From: Engraulis encrasicolus
Lineage: Eukaryota; Chordata; Actinopteri; Clupeiformes; Engraulidae
Assembly: GCF_034702125.1 (NCBI RefSeq)
Contig: NC_085870.1
Coordinates: 695,476-759,475 of the forward strand
Direction: 5' to 3'
Length of the DNA stretch: 64,000 bases
The notes under the pieces were generated by a model. It was not told where the DNA came from. It saw nothing but the letters and a program-made list of their open reading frames with translations, and ran no database searches. The translations under genes and the position numbers were made by a program. Shown in pieces: positions 1-20,059 of this stretch. The stretch's first letter is position 1; each line of letters opens with the position of its first letter.

Positions 1-8834
<8,834 letters not shown>

Positions 8835-8848
8835 TAAGTCTCCTGCTG

Positions 8849-8854
8849 AATAAA
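8849..8854 (+). terminator. Poly(A) signal AATAAA of prdm9
   Basis: AATAAA lies 15 bases after the stop codon; the 3' UTR would be very short. No better signal is nearer. Confidence 0.5.
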
Positions 8855-9780
8855 GACCTTGATGTTGCTTCCACCAGGGCAGGAATGCCAATAAACAAGA
8901 CTGCCATTCAAATATTCACCAACCCGGAACTCATTTTTAACTGACCATTTTAACTGACTTTGGTAACTGGCTCTTTTGTTGAGCGTTTAATAGATGTTTA
9001 TTAATATTGTGATTTGATGTATGTGAGAGTGTGTCAGAGTAATTGATTTGTAATATTATGATTTGATGTATGTGTGAGTTTAAGAGTAATTGTGAAGAAT
9101 GTGTTTAAGTTTTTACTTGGTGATGGTGTAAAATGATCTAATTGAAAACCACAATAGTCAACAGTTAACACCAAATAAGAGTAAAGATGACTTACTTAAT
9201 TACACACACTAAATGAAAAGTGAAATTGACTTGTAAAGTAGATTTTGTCACATTGGTGACTTAAATATCTATTTGTGTAAGTGAATAGACCAAATAGAAT
9301 TGAATAAAACGTGGAGTAGTGTATGAAGTGCTTTAATTGTAGCTCATTTCTGCTATTTTAGGCGTATTGCAAACTTCCTTTCTGTGTCATAAGCTCATTT
9401 CTGCTGTTTTAGGCTGTATACTTCCTTTCTGTGTTATTACTGTTGCACGGCTCAACCTATTATCACCCTGCCCACATAGTTCATCCTTTAGCTACCTGTG
9501 ATGTAATAACGTGACAGGATGTACAGTATGAGATGCTAATGTTGTTTTCATGTAGTAGTGCCCATAATGTTCTACCTCTATGAGTGTGCCCCAAAGAGGG
9601 GAGGTCAGCAGTAGCTTACCCACGCGAAGCAGCTAGCTAGCTGCCATAGCTCCATGCAAAGCAGCCCAAGCCACTGGTAGCTTCAGTAGTTCATTACAAC
9701 GAATAGGTGAAGGTCCAGTCACTCACCAGAAATAAAACCCCACCTGTTATGTCTGGTGAGTTAGAATACCAATAACACTA
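8855..9780. other. AT-rich intergenic DNA, no gene seen
   Basis: No long open frame or recognised repeat; a few short near-duplicated phrases (AATTGATTTGTAATATTATG, TTTCTGCT..TTTTAGGC) only. Confidence 0.6.
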
Positions 9781-9790
9781 AAGCACCAAA

Positions 9791-10079
9791 GTGTGGTATG
9801 GTAATCTATGGGGTATAATCAAGAGGGAAGTGTGGTATGGTAATCTATGGGGTATAATCAAGAGGGAAGTGTGGTATGGTAATCTATGGGGTATAATCAA
9901 GAGGGAAGCGTGGTATGGTAATCAATGGGGTATAATCAAGAGGGAAGCGTGGTATGGTAATCTATGGGGTATAATCAAGAGGGAAGCGTGGTATGGTAAT
10001 CAATGGGGTATAATCAAGAGGGAAGCGTGGTATGGTAATCTATGGGGTATAATCAAGAGGGAAGCGTGGTATGGTAATC
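9791..10079. repeat. 39-bp minisatellite, block 1 (about 7 copies)
   Basis: The unit begins GTGGTATGGTAATCTATGGG and has a 39-bp period, so it stays open as a 13-codon repeat (WYGNLWGIIKREV). This is a by-product of the period, not a gene. Copies differ at AGTG/AGCG and TCTA/TCAA. Confidence 0.95.
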
Positions 10080-11521
10080 CAGTGTTTCCCACAGAAATTT
10101 TGGAAACTATGGGGGCAGCCGGGGTTTATTTTGTCCGGGGGGGGGGGGGGGGGGGTGTCTTCTCACGCAGGCCATTTTCGGGGGGGTGGGGGGGTTGTAT
10201 TCTTGCAGCGTAAATGCAAAACGGCAAAACAATGACTGCAGTATGACATTGGTGCATGGAGAAACTGTAGGCCTGGGCCTATATTTCAGCCATTTATATT
10301 TTGAGAAATAAGGCTACATAAGATTTTACCCATGACTTGTATAATAGTAGTACATTGTCATTGTCAAAAAATGCAGTACAGTGGATAATTTCTGTTTACA
10401 ACACAGTTTCATTCGTCCCTCATGCAGGGGTCAGGGAAACAATAATAAAACAAAATAGGAGCAGAGATAAGAATGTAAGAGCACTGTGAAATTGTCAACG
10501 CATAGACAAAAAGGGTCTTAGAGGGTAGGCTATGCCTTTTCCCCCACACATATCTGTAGGCGTACACATTCTACATGAGAGGTGCTGGTCACAGGGCCAG
10601 TTTTTTCCAAATTCCTCCCATTAAAAGGGCTGAACAACATATTACACATTTATGTCTATATTCACATTCATTACACATTAATTTCTATATGCAGCCCGAT
10701 GTCTCCTCTGCTGTGTCAATGAAGGTCTGTCACCAAACTCATTACAACTGTAAAACAAAGCCTAGGGAGTGTTAGTAAACTCATCCCAACTGTCCCTTCT
10801 CTGAAGGTTTTTTATATTGCTCCCAAACCCAAGTTAACTACAACAACTTGACTAGGCTTTTGATCCCTGTCTTTCAAGCACTTGTGGTTCTCTCTATAGC
10901 AGGGGCGCCCAACCTTTTTTTAACCAAGATCTACTTTTGAAGTTGAGGTTTTTTTTTCCAGCTCTCTGGGGCAGTAGCACAGCAAAGGCTTTCTATTGTG
11001 AGTTTGGCCAATCGTTTTGTCCATAACTGAAGCAAGAAACAGCACAAATTGAAGTGAATTCCATACATGTCAACAACTAACATTTCCCTTACACGCGGCA
11101 CGCGATGTAAACGCAGTTAGCGATGATGCATGCGACTAGCGATTTGGACGAAGATCCTCGCATATCGGCGTGTCATAACGCATCGTTGCGCACATGTTCT
11201 GTTACTCACCCGATGTTACATGTGTGCACACATGAATCAACTGTAATACCCTTACGGTCACTTCCTAATGCTTTCCCCTCATTCTGTTACTGTGGGACTA
11301 CTTATCTAACCAATACAGAGTCTATAGGATGTATTTACTCCAGGAGGAAAATGCGAAGGAAATTCAAAATCGTAATTCAAATCATTTTTAAACAAAAACG
11401 GATATCGTTTAAAAAAAAAAGTAAATTTTTTTTTTTTTTTTTTCTCATTTTCGTAAACTATGGCGGCCAAATTTAAACTATGGCGGGCCGCCATGGTTTT
11501 CTCAATGTATGGGAAACACTG
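10080..11521. mobile_element. CAGTGTTTCCC transposon splitting a minisatellite
   Basis: Left end CAGTGTTTCCCACA, right end TATGGGAAACACTG. The element interrupts the 39-bp minisatellite; TAATC lies on both sides (10075-10079 and 11522-11526), shorter than the 8 bp usual for hAT, though the repeated target makes this hard to read. It contains a G-run (10136-10156) and a T-run. No transposase is recognised. The ends resemble a widespread fish hAT-type family. Confidence 0.75.
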
Positions 11522-11850
11522 TAATCTATGGGGTATAATCAAGAGGGAAGCGTGGTATGGTAATCTATGGGGTATACTCAAGAGGGAAGCGTGGTATAAT
11601 CAAGAGGGAAGCGTGGTATGGTAATCTATGGGGTATAATCAAGAGGGAAGTGTGGTATGGTAATCTATGGGGTATAATCAAGAGGGAAGTGTGGTATGGT
11701 AATCTATGGGGTATACTCAAGAGGGAAGTGTGGTATGGTAATCTATGGGGTATAATCAAGAGGGAAGCGTGGTATGGTAATCTATGGGGTATACTCAACA
11801 GGAAAGCGTGGTATGGTAATCTATGGGGTATAATCAAGAGGGAAGTGTGG
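11522..11850. repeat. 39-bp minisatellite, block 2 (about 8 copies)
   Basis: Same unit as block 1; includes one shortened copy near 11590-11608 and variants with GTATACTCAA in place of GTATAATCAA. Confidence 0.95.
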
Positions 11851-11864
11851 GTCACTAGATCTAC

Positions 11865-11990
11865 ACAGGGTTCCCACGGGTCATGGAATTTCTGGAATAT
11901 CATGGAATTTCATAAAAGTTTTTCCAGGAATTTTACCATTTTGCATGCATAGTCATGGAATATCATGGAATTTTCTGAACAGTTGTGTAA
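11865..11990. mobile_element. Left end of a CAGGGTTCCCAC element
   Basis: CAGGGTTCCCACGGGTCATG followed by two TCATGGAATTT phrases. Matching right ends (GGGAACCCTG) occur near 18423 and at 32544-32553. Confidence 0.55.
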
Positions 11991-12104
11991 AAGCAAAACT
12001 CTTGCTTGGTGTATAACACTGTTTCTTAATGGTTATAATGTACGCCTCGCCAATATTCTACAATGCAGTGAGCCCACTGAGGTGGCTCGGCGTCTGCTCT
12101 AGGG

Positions 12105-12311
12105 CAGTGTTTCCCAACCAGGGGTACGTGTACCACTAGGGGTACGCGAGCACACTGCAGGGGGTACTTGGAAAAATGTCATTCTAAGAAATGCATGGAG
12201 CATAGTCACACTGGAATAGAAAAAGCGAAATAATACATGAGTTAGGGGGTACTCATGGCACAACAAAAAGGCTCGGGGGGTACATGAGACGAAAAAGGTT
12301 GGGAAACACTG
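12105..12311. mobile_element. hAT MITE (207 bp)
   Basis: Ends CAGTGTTTCCCAACC and GGTTGGGAAACACTG; target duplication CTCTAGGG at 12097-12104 and CTNTAGGG at 12312-12319 (one ambiguous base). Eight-base duplication fits hAT. Confidence 0.92.
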
Positions 12312-12367
12312 CTNTAGGGAGTTAAGATGCAGTCCCAAACTATGGGCAATAACCCCAAATGTATATC

Positions 12368-12436
12368 ATTGGTTAAGACACGTACGCCGATGCTTATTGG
12401 CTATTCGCCCGGATATGGTGTACATTTAAAGACAAC
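12368..12436 (+). promoter_or_regulatory. Candidate promoter with two inverted CCAAT boxes
   Basis: ATTGG occurs at 12368-12372 and 12396-12400, just upstream of the ATG at 12437 (ACAACATGGCG). No TATA box is seen. Confidence 0.35.
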
Positions 12437-12952
12437 ATGGCGGGTGAGTACGACGTAAATGTGCTGTCATCCGAATTGCAATGTATTTATCGTACGTTTA
12501 TCATATTATTATTTATATTTAAGGTGTACGATCATGAGCATTGACGTATAGCGGCTTATTTTTCCTAGGGTTCTTCTAAACAATGGCTTGTGAACTTTGA
12601 TAGCTTCATGTACAAAAAATCTCGTGAGAATCTGCATTGCTAAAATTTGTAGCTACACGACACTAACCTGTCTAAATGTTATCTAATTACTGAACTCTAT
12701 GCCTGCCTAGTATAACTAAACGTGTGAAATGAAGATAAATTACATATACAATTGCATAGCGTAATATAGACTACCAAATAATAGCACAGAATTGTATTTG
12801 TCTGAGTCACGAAAGAGACCAGGCATGTATTTGAGTTTAGGTGGCTATTGGCAAATGCTATTGGGAAATGTAGCCCAGGTATACGAATTCATGAGGCGCA
12901 TTTTCATATTATTTTATTTGATAGTCTGCATCACCTTACGCACCTTGCGCCC

Positions 12953-12985
<33 letters not shown>

Positions 12986-15900
12986 TTCCCCTGGTGAGGA
13001 ACAGAAGAACATCGGTCCTCAACCACTGCCAATGAAGACGGCAAGGTAACATTTAGGACTACAGTAGAATAGCATTACACATAAATACTATATTCACAAA
13101 GTTAACCTAAAACGCACCTTAAAAAGGTGTATGGCTTTGTCATGTTTAAAACATTACATTCTGTTAAAAGAACTTAGATGGCCATAATCATCACTGTTAT
13201 GGCCATAGTCTCAATTTCTTCTGTATTGGCTTGTGCATTTACCATCACCATGCTCTTATTTTCCCATGTGCTTACCACAGACAGTTGTTGTCGTGGTACA
13301 CAATGACCTGGTTCCAGAACGTGCTTACGTTGACAGGTGTCCCACTGCCTCCTCTCTGGGTACACTGTGACAGGAGTGACCCCCCTGGGTACTGTATGGC
13401 TTGCCTTGATGCAGAGCCCATCTCCACTGTCAACAAAGTCACTGCTATCAAGCTTTACACTATTCACAGCAAAGGTAGGCTACTTAATTAGCTTCTCTGA
13501 CTAGTCGTGTACATTTGACCATAATCATACTATGGGCAGTCATCATTGACAGTAAATAGAATGGACGCCAAATCAACGCTATTTGCCATTCAACGCTTTG
13601 AAGCCAGATTTGGGAACATTCCAACTTACATTCCACCTTAGCAACGCCAAACGCAGGTGCTGATTGGACAACAACAAGACTTCTAACGGTCAATCAAACC
13701 ATGTTCTGATGCTCATTGGTCAATTTAACTTTTAATATCTCTCTAAAATAAAACATCGCCACAAAAAATCACCACCCTGGTAAGTTGGAGAGCAAGGGGA
13801 CCTACTAGTTGAGCGAAAAATGATCCCCCTGGAGTGGCATTTAAGGGAGATACAGGGTTTTATGTCTCTCATAGGAATGAATGGGATTTGGCCATTTTTT
13901 GGTCTTTTTGGGTCCAACCTTGGCTCCAACTTGGCTTCAACAATGAAATAGAATTTTGGCCTCCATTCTATTTACTCTCAATGGCAGTCATGGGTAAGCG
14001 GTTAGGGTAGCAGACTTGTAGCCCAAAGGTTGCTGGTTCGACTCCCGACCCACCATGTTGGTGAGGGGAGTAACCAACCAGTGCTCTCCCCCATCCTCCT
14101 CCATGACTGAGGTACCCTGATAATGGTACCGTCAGAGACGTTTAGAACAGAGAATCTTTGGTACCGTCAAAGAAAGTGGATGTAACCAAGAAGCGTCATT
14201 TTGTTTCCTTTCCGGTATCCACTTTATGTCGGGTGAACGCCCCTTTAGGAGACCTTCGGTTAGGAGACCTTCGGAGTCCTGAGGTTGAGAATCAATGAAG
14301 TCCCCTTAGCGCTGTAGATGGCGGTAGCGCACGTCTTGCGCAAACACCTCAAAAAGAGAAGAAGAAGTAGGGGACAACGCCCCCTTAGGAGACCCAACTT
14401 GAGCACACGCTTTTGCATTGAGTGGGCGTGGTTTGCGATATCTTTGTTTGATTCAGTATTTTTGAGGGGCGCCATTGAGGGCTACCCCCTTGCACGGGTG
14501 AGACATAAATGCAATTTTGTTGTGTGCAGTGCTGTGTCACAATGACAATTGGAGTTGGAGTTTCCCAATGGACTTTCATAATCTGCATCTCATTACTGGA
14601 TTTTCATTGAAGATTGTCATTCATCCAGGTCATTTTAGGCAAAAGATTTTAATTGTATGTCACTGAACTTCTTTTTGAAGTTTCAATTACTGGTGGACTT
14701 TATTTATTTATTTGTCTTTTTTGTTTTGTTTTTTTACTTTATTTATGACCGGACAGTGAAGGTGATGACAGGAAGCGAGTGGGGAGAGAGACTGGGAAGG
14801 GGCGGCAAAGGACCCTGGCCGGGAATCGAAGCCCGGGTCATCCGCATGGTAAGTGACAAGTGCAAGTGACAAGTGCCCTACCGTTTGGCCATTGCAGGGC
14901 CTGCTCTGAAGTATTTATTTCCGTGTCTGAGAAATGAAGGCACACATTTTGTCACTTCTGTCTTGAATGTTAGGGAAGCATAACAAAGACTTAACACCAA
15001 TGGCAAATGACACACACTGTTAGACCAGAGACCATATTTAACCCATTTTAGGATGATGCTGCGTATACGTTGTTTGAGCTTTGGTGCCTTGAGCGACATA
15101 TACAAATTATTCAGGCTCTTGAGATTTGAGCTTTTTTTTAATTAAAAATGTGGATATGTTAGAGCTGACAATGCACACATTCTAATGCAAGATGAGGGCC
15201 CTAGCTTTTAAATAGCTGAGATCTTTAGGTCGTAGCCTCTTACTGCAGCAGGTGTGGGGCTTAGGCATTCAGTGGATGTTTTTTTGCAGGTGCTTTAGAC
15301 TGAAATGCATTAAGAGAGAGAGACTTTGATTAGACCCAGAGTTAACCACCCTTAGCTTATCCAGAACAAACTTACAATTATTATTTCAGGCACATTGAGC
15401 AAGTGGGGTGAGAAGCCTTACTCAAGAGAATCTCAGATTTTCTGACGATCACAACCCCTTTGTATATCTAGGTCAATGACAAATTTGTAGTAGTAGCAGA
15501 CATAAGGGTAATGCAACTACAGCTATTGCCACCTTTATGAATTAAATGATTTTTGTTTTTACTGGATTGTCTAAGAAGTGCATGCATTACCTGTACATTA
15601 ATTGCCAATTACTTATTCGTTTATGAGCATTAGCTATGGTTGTACAACCTTACATACCGGTAAGCAAATAAAAATGTCATAGACCCATCTGCATCATACC
15701 CAAGTCTGAGTAGGATAGGTTTGCAGCAGAATAAGGGCAGGGGCAACTGAAGACAAGTCATCCTTCAGAAGCTTGGATAAACTGATGAAGATGCACCAGA
15801 AGATATATACATAACTTTTACCACCAGGATCTTTTAATTGAACATCCAAAGATATTTTGAATAGCAAAGTTTTTTTTCCAAATGGATTTTGTGATTTCAA

Positions 15901-17788
15901 GAAACTATTGGCACCCCTCCTTTACAGGTTGATTGCACACAATTAGACAGCAATGGCAGCCTCCAAAGGTTTTAGCCACTCTTTCTTTGCAATATGTTCA
16001 TGATCTTGAAGAGGTATAGGGTTGTTTTCAACAAGATTTATACCCGGAATCATTGCCTGCCAGTTTAGAAGTGTGTGTTCTTTCATTTTACAACCAATCC
16101 ACTTTGCTTGTGGATGTGTGCTTTGGGTTTTTGTCTTGCTGGAGTACACATGATCCTCACCTCAAACCTAGTGTTCTTGCACATGGTTACACTTTTGCCG
16201 ATAAATGATGATACCTGTGATGCGGTCAAAGCCTCCAACGCCTGATACAACAATGGGGTGACATAATATTATAGATCGAACACCATGCTTGATTTTTGGT
16301 TGGGTGTCCTTTTCCTTAAAGGTACACTGTGTAAGATTTTTAGCTGTTAATTTCCAGAATTCATGCTAACGTGTGTAACATGTGGTGCTAATACTAACTG
16401 GTGGCGCGGTTTATATTTTCTGAGTCGGCTCCTATAACGGTCCTCCTCTCCTCTCCCCCAGAGTTACTACCTGAACACAGAGATGGACCTCCAAGAGCCG
16501 GTGACACGCATAAAGAAACTGCACCACCACTGGAGATCGCTGTGATCTGCAGCACCTTCCCCCACCTGCACCATGAGGGCCTCCTCCCATTCACACAGTG
16601 AGTGCGTTACAATATGCGACCTTGCTTCCTCCACTTGTTTCCTCGTACCAGGAAGTAATATGTCACGATGACATCACTGACAACAGCATTGTATTTCAAT
16701 ATCTTGCAAAAGCTCAATTGTAAAGTCTTTTTCTCATTTGCAATTGGGATGGTGAATGAAAAACAGTCCCTCAAAAGTTGTTGTGGCGAGGCTGACAGTG
16801 AGGAAACTTTATTGCTTTCTCCACAGAGGAGGGGCCAGGAGTCGAGGCGAGGCCACAAGCACAAGTGGAGGGAGCAAGGTCGCATATTGTAACGCACTCA
16901 GTGAGTTCAGTCAGTAGAGCCCATTTGTCACAATTGTGGGGCTAGGTTCATCTTTTTGGACGCTTCATTGGGTATGGGACACAAGCTCAGGCTTGATAAC
17001 CCTCTAGCTATCCCCCTTTGATAACGTTGTGAAATGTCAAAAGGCTGAAACATCCCCAGTTGAACGGTACACTACTGGCAATGTGTCAAGTAATGGACAG
17101 CTACAACTCCCATGCCACTCTCAACATCAAGGCAACTTGTGTGGTTTTTTTTAGCATACTATGGCACAATGGGAAGTTTTCCATCTCATCTTTTGTTTCA
17201 TTTATTTATTTAAAAGAAAAATGCAGGCATTATTTTAAAGAAATATAGTCAAGTTTTTTTGTCACACAAAGGGTTCTAGTATGACTGTCTTTCACTGTCT
17301 CTTATTGTATGTCCTTACTTTTTATATTAAACTGTCATCGTAAATCTTGACTGTGTCTTGTAGATCGTGCTTGAGGTACTACAAAACCAGGCCTTATGAT
17401 TAGGAACACGTCTTTCAGATGGAAATCAGACCTGTCATGATCAGCAGCTTCTACCAAAAGTAAGTTTACCTAATTTTCATCATTCTCAGTCATGACTGAC
17501 TCATGGCTCATATAATAGTCTCACAAACGTATGTTTTAAAATGTCCTTATGTTCAGAAGAGTTCAGGTTCAATACCCATGTGTTTTAGATGGTGTTCAGG
17601 TGTTGGCTACAGTACTGAGCAGTGTACCGCAGTCCGTGACGCCACACAAAGAGAGAATGGTTCCTGCCCACAGGGCCTGTCAAGACATTGGGTTCCCTGT
17701 GCGATGGTTCCATACACACACTACTATGGCTGTCTATTTATGCAAATTGTTAAATTGTTCAGTCAAAGAAGCTAAATTGCAATCATGA
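12437..17788 (+). CDS. Unidentified multi-exon gene model with one in-frame TAG
   Basis: Exons 12437-12443, 12999-13045, 13285-13474, 16462-16597, 17364-17459 and 17557 onward all have GT-AG borders and agreeing phases (1, 0, 1, 2, 2). The product starts MAGTEEHRSSTTANEDGK, continues LLSWYTMTWFQNVLTLTGVP, then PPLEIAVICSTFPHLHHEG, CLRYYKTRPYD-stop-EHVFQ, MEIRPVMISSFYQ and VQVLATVLSSVPQSV. Codon 140 is TAG (17401-17403); one C-to-T change of CAG would explain it. I do not recognise the family. The exon 3 acceptor must be the second AG of CCACAGACAG; the first gives a short dead frame. Without further splicing the frame ends at TGA 17786-17788, but more exons are likely (see 17951-18019 and 19384 on). 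Confidence 0.5.
12955..12985. repeat. Poly(C) tract
   Basis: About 31 C residues just before CTTCCCCTGGTGAG. It may serve as the pyrimidine tract of exon 2 of the unidentified gene, or be an unstable run with an unreliable length. Confidence 0.9.
13285..13474 (+). CDS. Unidentified gene, exon 3
   Basis: Acceptor CTTACCACAGACAG, donor GTAGGC at 13475. Open over all 190 nt in the frame demanded by its neighbours; encodes LPPLWVHCDRSDPPGYCMAC and TVNKVTAIKLYTIHSK. Cys and aromatic residues are common, but no known motif is matched. Confidence 0.5.
13544..13983. mobile_element. hAT-like MITE (440 bp) nested in a SINE head
   Basis: Inverted ends CATTGACAGTAAATAGAATG and CATTCTATTTACTCTCAATG; 8-bp target duplication GCAGTCAT at 13536-13543 and 13984-13991. 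The target is the 5' end of a tRNA-derived SINE, whose head resumes at 13984. Confidence 0.85.
13984..14590 (+). mobile_element. tRNA-derived SINE (family 1), interrupted
   Basis: The head has box A/B-like motifs (GGGTAAGCGGTTAGGG, GGTTCGACTCCCGACC) and the body runs to about 14133 (GGTACCGTCAGAG). The body resumes near 14467 (GGCGCCATTGAGGGC ... CAATGACAATTGGAG). About 330 bp between are foreign. The full order can be seen in the minus-strand copy at 62190-62490. Confidence 0.75.
14735..14910 (-). mobile_element. tRNA-related SINE fragment
   Basis: GACCGGACAGTGAAGGTGAT...GGCCGGGAATCGAAGCCCGG...CATTGCAGGGC resembles a common fish SINE, read on the minus strand. Confidence 0.5.
15640..16320 (-). 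pseudogene. Remnant of a Tc1/mariner-type transposon
   Basis: AAACTATTGGCACCCCTCC at 15901 resembles the terminus of mariner-like fish elements, and broken minus-strand frames on both sides (for example IPGINLVENNPIPLQDHEHI) look like decayed transposase. The assignment to a subgroup is uncertain. Confidence 0.35.
16462..16597 (+). CDS. Unidentified gene, exon 4
   Basis: Acceptor CTCCTCTCCCCCAG, donor GTGAGT at 16598. Encodes ELLPEHRDGPPRAGDTHKET, then APPLEIAVICSTFPHLHHEG and LLPFT. Its donor abuts an inverted-repeat element at 16599-16906. Confidence 0.5.
16599..16906. mobile_element. Foldback MITE at a splice donor
   Basis: Ends AGTGCGTTACAATATGCGAC and GTCGCATATTGTAACGCACT are inverted repeats extending about 40 bp (CCTTGCTTCCTCCACTTG and its complement). 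CAGTGAG occurs on both sides of the element, so the duplication includes the exon 4 donor; the exact duplication length cannot be fixed. Confidence 0.75.
17364..17459 (+). CDS. Unidentified gene, exon 5, with TAG at 17401-17403
   Basis: Acceptor GTGTCTTGTAG, donor GTAAGT at 17460. The frame is open before and after a single TAG codon. Either a nonsense allele, an error in the sequence, a pseudogene, or a true short end. Confidence 0.45.
17557..17788 (+). CDS. Unidentified gene, exon 6 (3' border unsure)
   Basis: Acceptor CCTTATGTTCAG; phase 2 entry gives KRVQVQYPCVLDGVQVLATV, then SSVPQSVTPHKERMVPAHRA and CQDIGFPVRWF. No strong donor is seen before the TGA at 17786-17788. Confidence 0.4.
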
Positions 17789-17950
17789 CCTGGACTCTTC
17801 ACAGATAGAAACCTGTAGCATCATAATATACTGTGCACGTTGGGTTTTCATATTTGTCTTGCAGTTGTAATTGTGGTAACGTTTCATTATTAAAGCCTTT
17901 ATTTTGTGTGTGTGTGTGGGTGTGTGTGTGTTTGGGTGGCCAGGGCTTGT

Positions 17951-18019
17951 GAGGGATGTGGACGTCCCTCCACCTCAGCAGCCAGCCTCTGGTGAATCAT
18001 GTGACCTTACACTTCAGGT
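17951..18019 (+). CDS. Possible further exon of the unidentified gene
   Basis: Bordered by GGGTGGCCAG and CAG|GTGAGC. One frame reads LVRDVDVPPPQQPASGESCD then LTLQ, but it does not join exon 6 by a clear donor. A candidate last exon follows TTTTTTTTCAG at 19384 (frame IRGAIRQQERAAP then TGA). Confidence 0.25.
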
Positions 18020-18477
18020 GAGCCCACAGCTTCATCCACATACAATCGGGGCTATAGAAGCTTGTGTCAGGGTTTTCTACCAGCGTTCAGTTATATTGGC
18101 TGCCTTGAAAAGAAACACTTCCCACTTGGCCTAGGCACCCTAAGAAGATTAACATTTTGTATTGCAAATGTAATTTCTGTTTGAGTTCACTTTTAACAAA
18201 ACTGTTATGCTGTTTATTTTAGGGGGCTGTTAATAACCTGTTTGTTTTCCGATCATATTTCATATAACATAGCCTTTCCAATGACCGTGACATGTCCTTG
18301 ATGTCAGCTCAGTTGTTATATTGTACATTTCCATATACAACCAGTCATGACAGTTCAGATTTTAGGTCAGGGAAGTCATGGAAAAGTCAAAGAATTTATC
18401 ATCAACTTAGGAATGGGAACCCTGAATGTGAGCTTTGTATTATCCTCCACGGTTCAACTGTGGCATTGTGGTTAGGG

Positions 18478-18981
18478 AGTTGGTCTTTCAATCTGGGGGT
18501 TATACGGTAGGTTTGAATCCCACCTGACCTCTACCTACACCTTAATCCATGACTGAAGTGGGATAGGTGGACAGTGGGATATTAAATGATACACTATATA
18601 ATTTCTGTGTAAGTATAAAGCATACTACACCTAATATAATAATAATTACACGACTATACATTCATTTACATTTTTGGTGCTGTTTTCACGCAACTCTTAT
18701 GGTGTAAGTAACACAGCCATCCGTTGGGTGGAAGATCCAGGTGCAAATCCTGGCAAGAGTGTCATACAATGCAGCACAAAAATGTATATATTTATTTATA
18801 TAGTTTTTGAAAAGAAAATACAGTTGAAAACTTGAGTAGAAGGACGTATAAGCTGTCATATTAGTCTGTATGTAAACAGAAAATAAATTCTCTCTTTTCC
18901 TCTCTTTTCTCTCTTTCCCCCTTTTCCCCCTCTCTTCCCCTTCTTTCCCCCACCGAGGCAGTCCATTATGCCCCATCTTTG
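18478..18981 (-). repeat. 504-bp inverted repeat, left copy
   Basis: Nearly identical in reverse complement to 25861-26364 and of the same length. It includes the anticodon-to-B-box part of a tRNA-like SINE (AGTTGGTCTTTCAATCTGGG, GGTAGGTTTGAATCCC) at its left end and a purine/pyrimidine tract at its right end. A 96-codon chance frame is kept in both copies. Confidence 0.9.
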
Positions 18982-19110
18982 GCCGAGTGGTTAGAGAGTT
19001 GGTCTTTCAATCTAGGGGTTGCCGGTTCGAATCCCCCCTGACCTCATCCTACACCTCCATCCGTGGCTGAAGTGCCCTTGAGCAAGGCACAAGCAGCTCG
19101 CAGCTGAAAC
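18981..19110 (+). mobile_element. tRNA-derived SINE (family 2)
   Basis: GGCCGAGTGGTTAGAGAGTT...GGTTCGAATCCCCCCTGACC has box A and B motifs, followed by GGCTGAAGTGCCCTTGAGCA. Minus-strand copies are at 25378-25495 and 43085-43205. Confidence 0.7.
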
Positions 19111-19636
19111 GGCTTGCAACAACATCAACGGAAAGAGCTTTCAAAGAGTTAATGTAGAATTAAGTCACGACAGATATTATGTTAGTAAACCTCACTCTCA
19201 AAGTCTCATATAGTATTGGTAGCACTGAGCGTTGACTGGCAAGTTGCGGGTTTGAGCCCCGAGTGGCAAAATATGCAGGATGACGTTGATTACTGCCACT
19301 CTGCTGCTGTTGTACTGTTCATGTGTATATCGTCAGAATTATTCATGCCATGTTACATATGTTTTTTTTGTTGTTTTTTTTCAGGTGTAATTAGAGGAGC
19401 AATCCGACAGCAAGAAAGAGCTGCACCATGAATGGCCTGGCCCAAAGCCTATCCAGCTGCTGACAGCCTTGGCTGGACCCTGGACATGTCATTCATCTGC
19501 CACCCTCCCACTAGCAGTCTTTTGTTTGGTATTAGAATGTGGTATCTATTTTGTAATGATAGACTTGACATAGTGTTGTGGGAATATAGAAAGCACTTCT
19601 GTGAGTCCGGTGTTGCAAACATCTGTGTCCATTCCA

Positions 19637-19765
<129 letters not shown>

Positions 19766-20024
19766 AAGTCACCTTTTCCTCCTTTAAGAGTTGTAATTAG
19801 ACTGATATTATTTACCCTATTTTTTATTAATAGTCTGCACTATACTGCAAATCTGGACAGATTTTAGGACACTATGATCCACCCCAAGTTATTTAATCTG
19901 AACACTTTTGCACCTTGTTGGTTTACTGTGTACTGTACAGTAATGTGGATGACTGCTTTTTCCTCTTGCAATAGAATTTGTGTATTTGTGTTTGCTGCTG
20001 GACACCATTATTTCCTTCTGTATT

Positions 20025-20030
20025 ATTAAA
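20025..20030 (+). terminator. Poly(A) signal ATTAAA
   Basis: TTCTGTATTATTAAAGTTAA near 20030 could end the transcript of the unidentified gene. Confidence 0.35.
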
Positions 20031-20059
20031 GTTAATCTAATCTATTCTACCTTGAGTAT

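Noticed and set aside
9791..10213. 140-codon frame with 13-residue repeats
   Set aside because: The 39-bp minisatellite period is a multiple of three, so an open frame is expected without selection; stops appear once the array ends.
13984..14050. tRNA gene candidate
   Set aside because: Box A and B motifs are present, but the body and related copies (62190-62490, 50665-50810) show a SINE; the cloverleaf is decayed.
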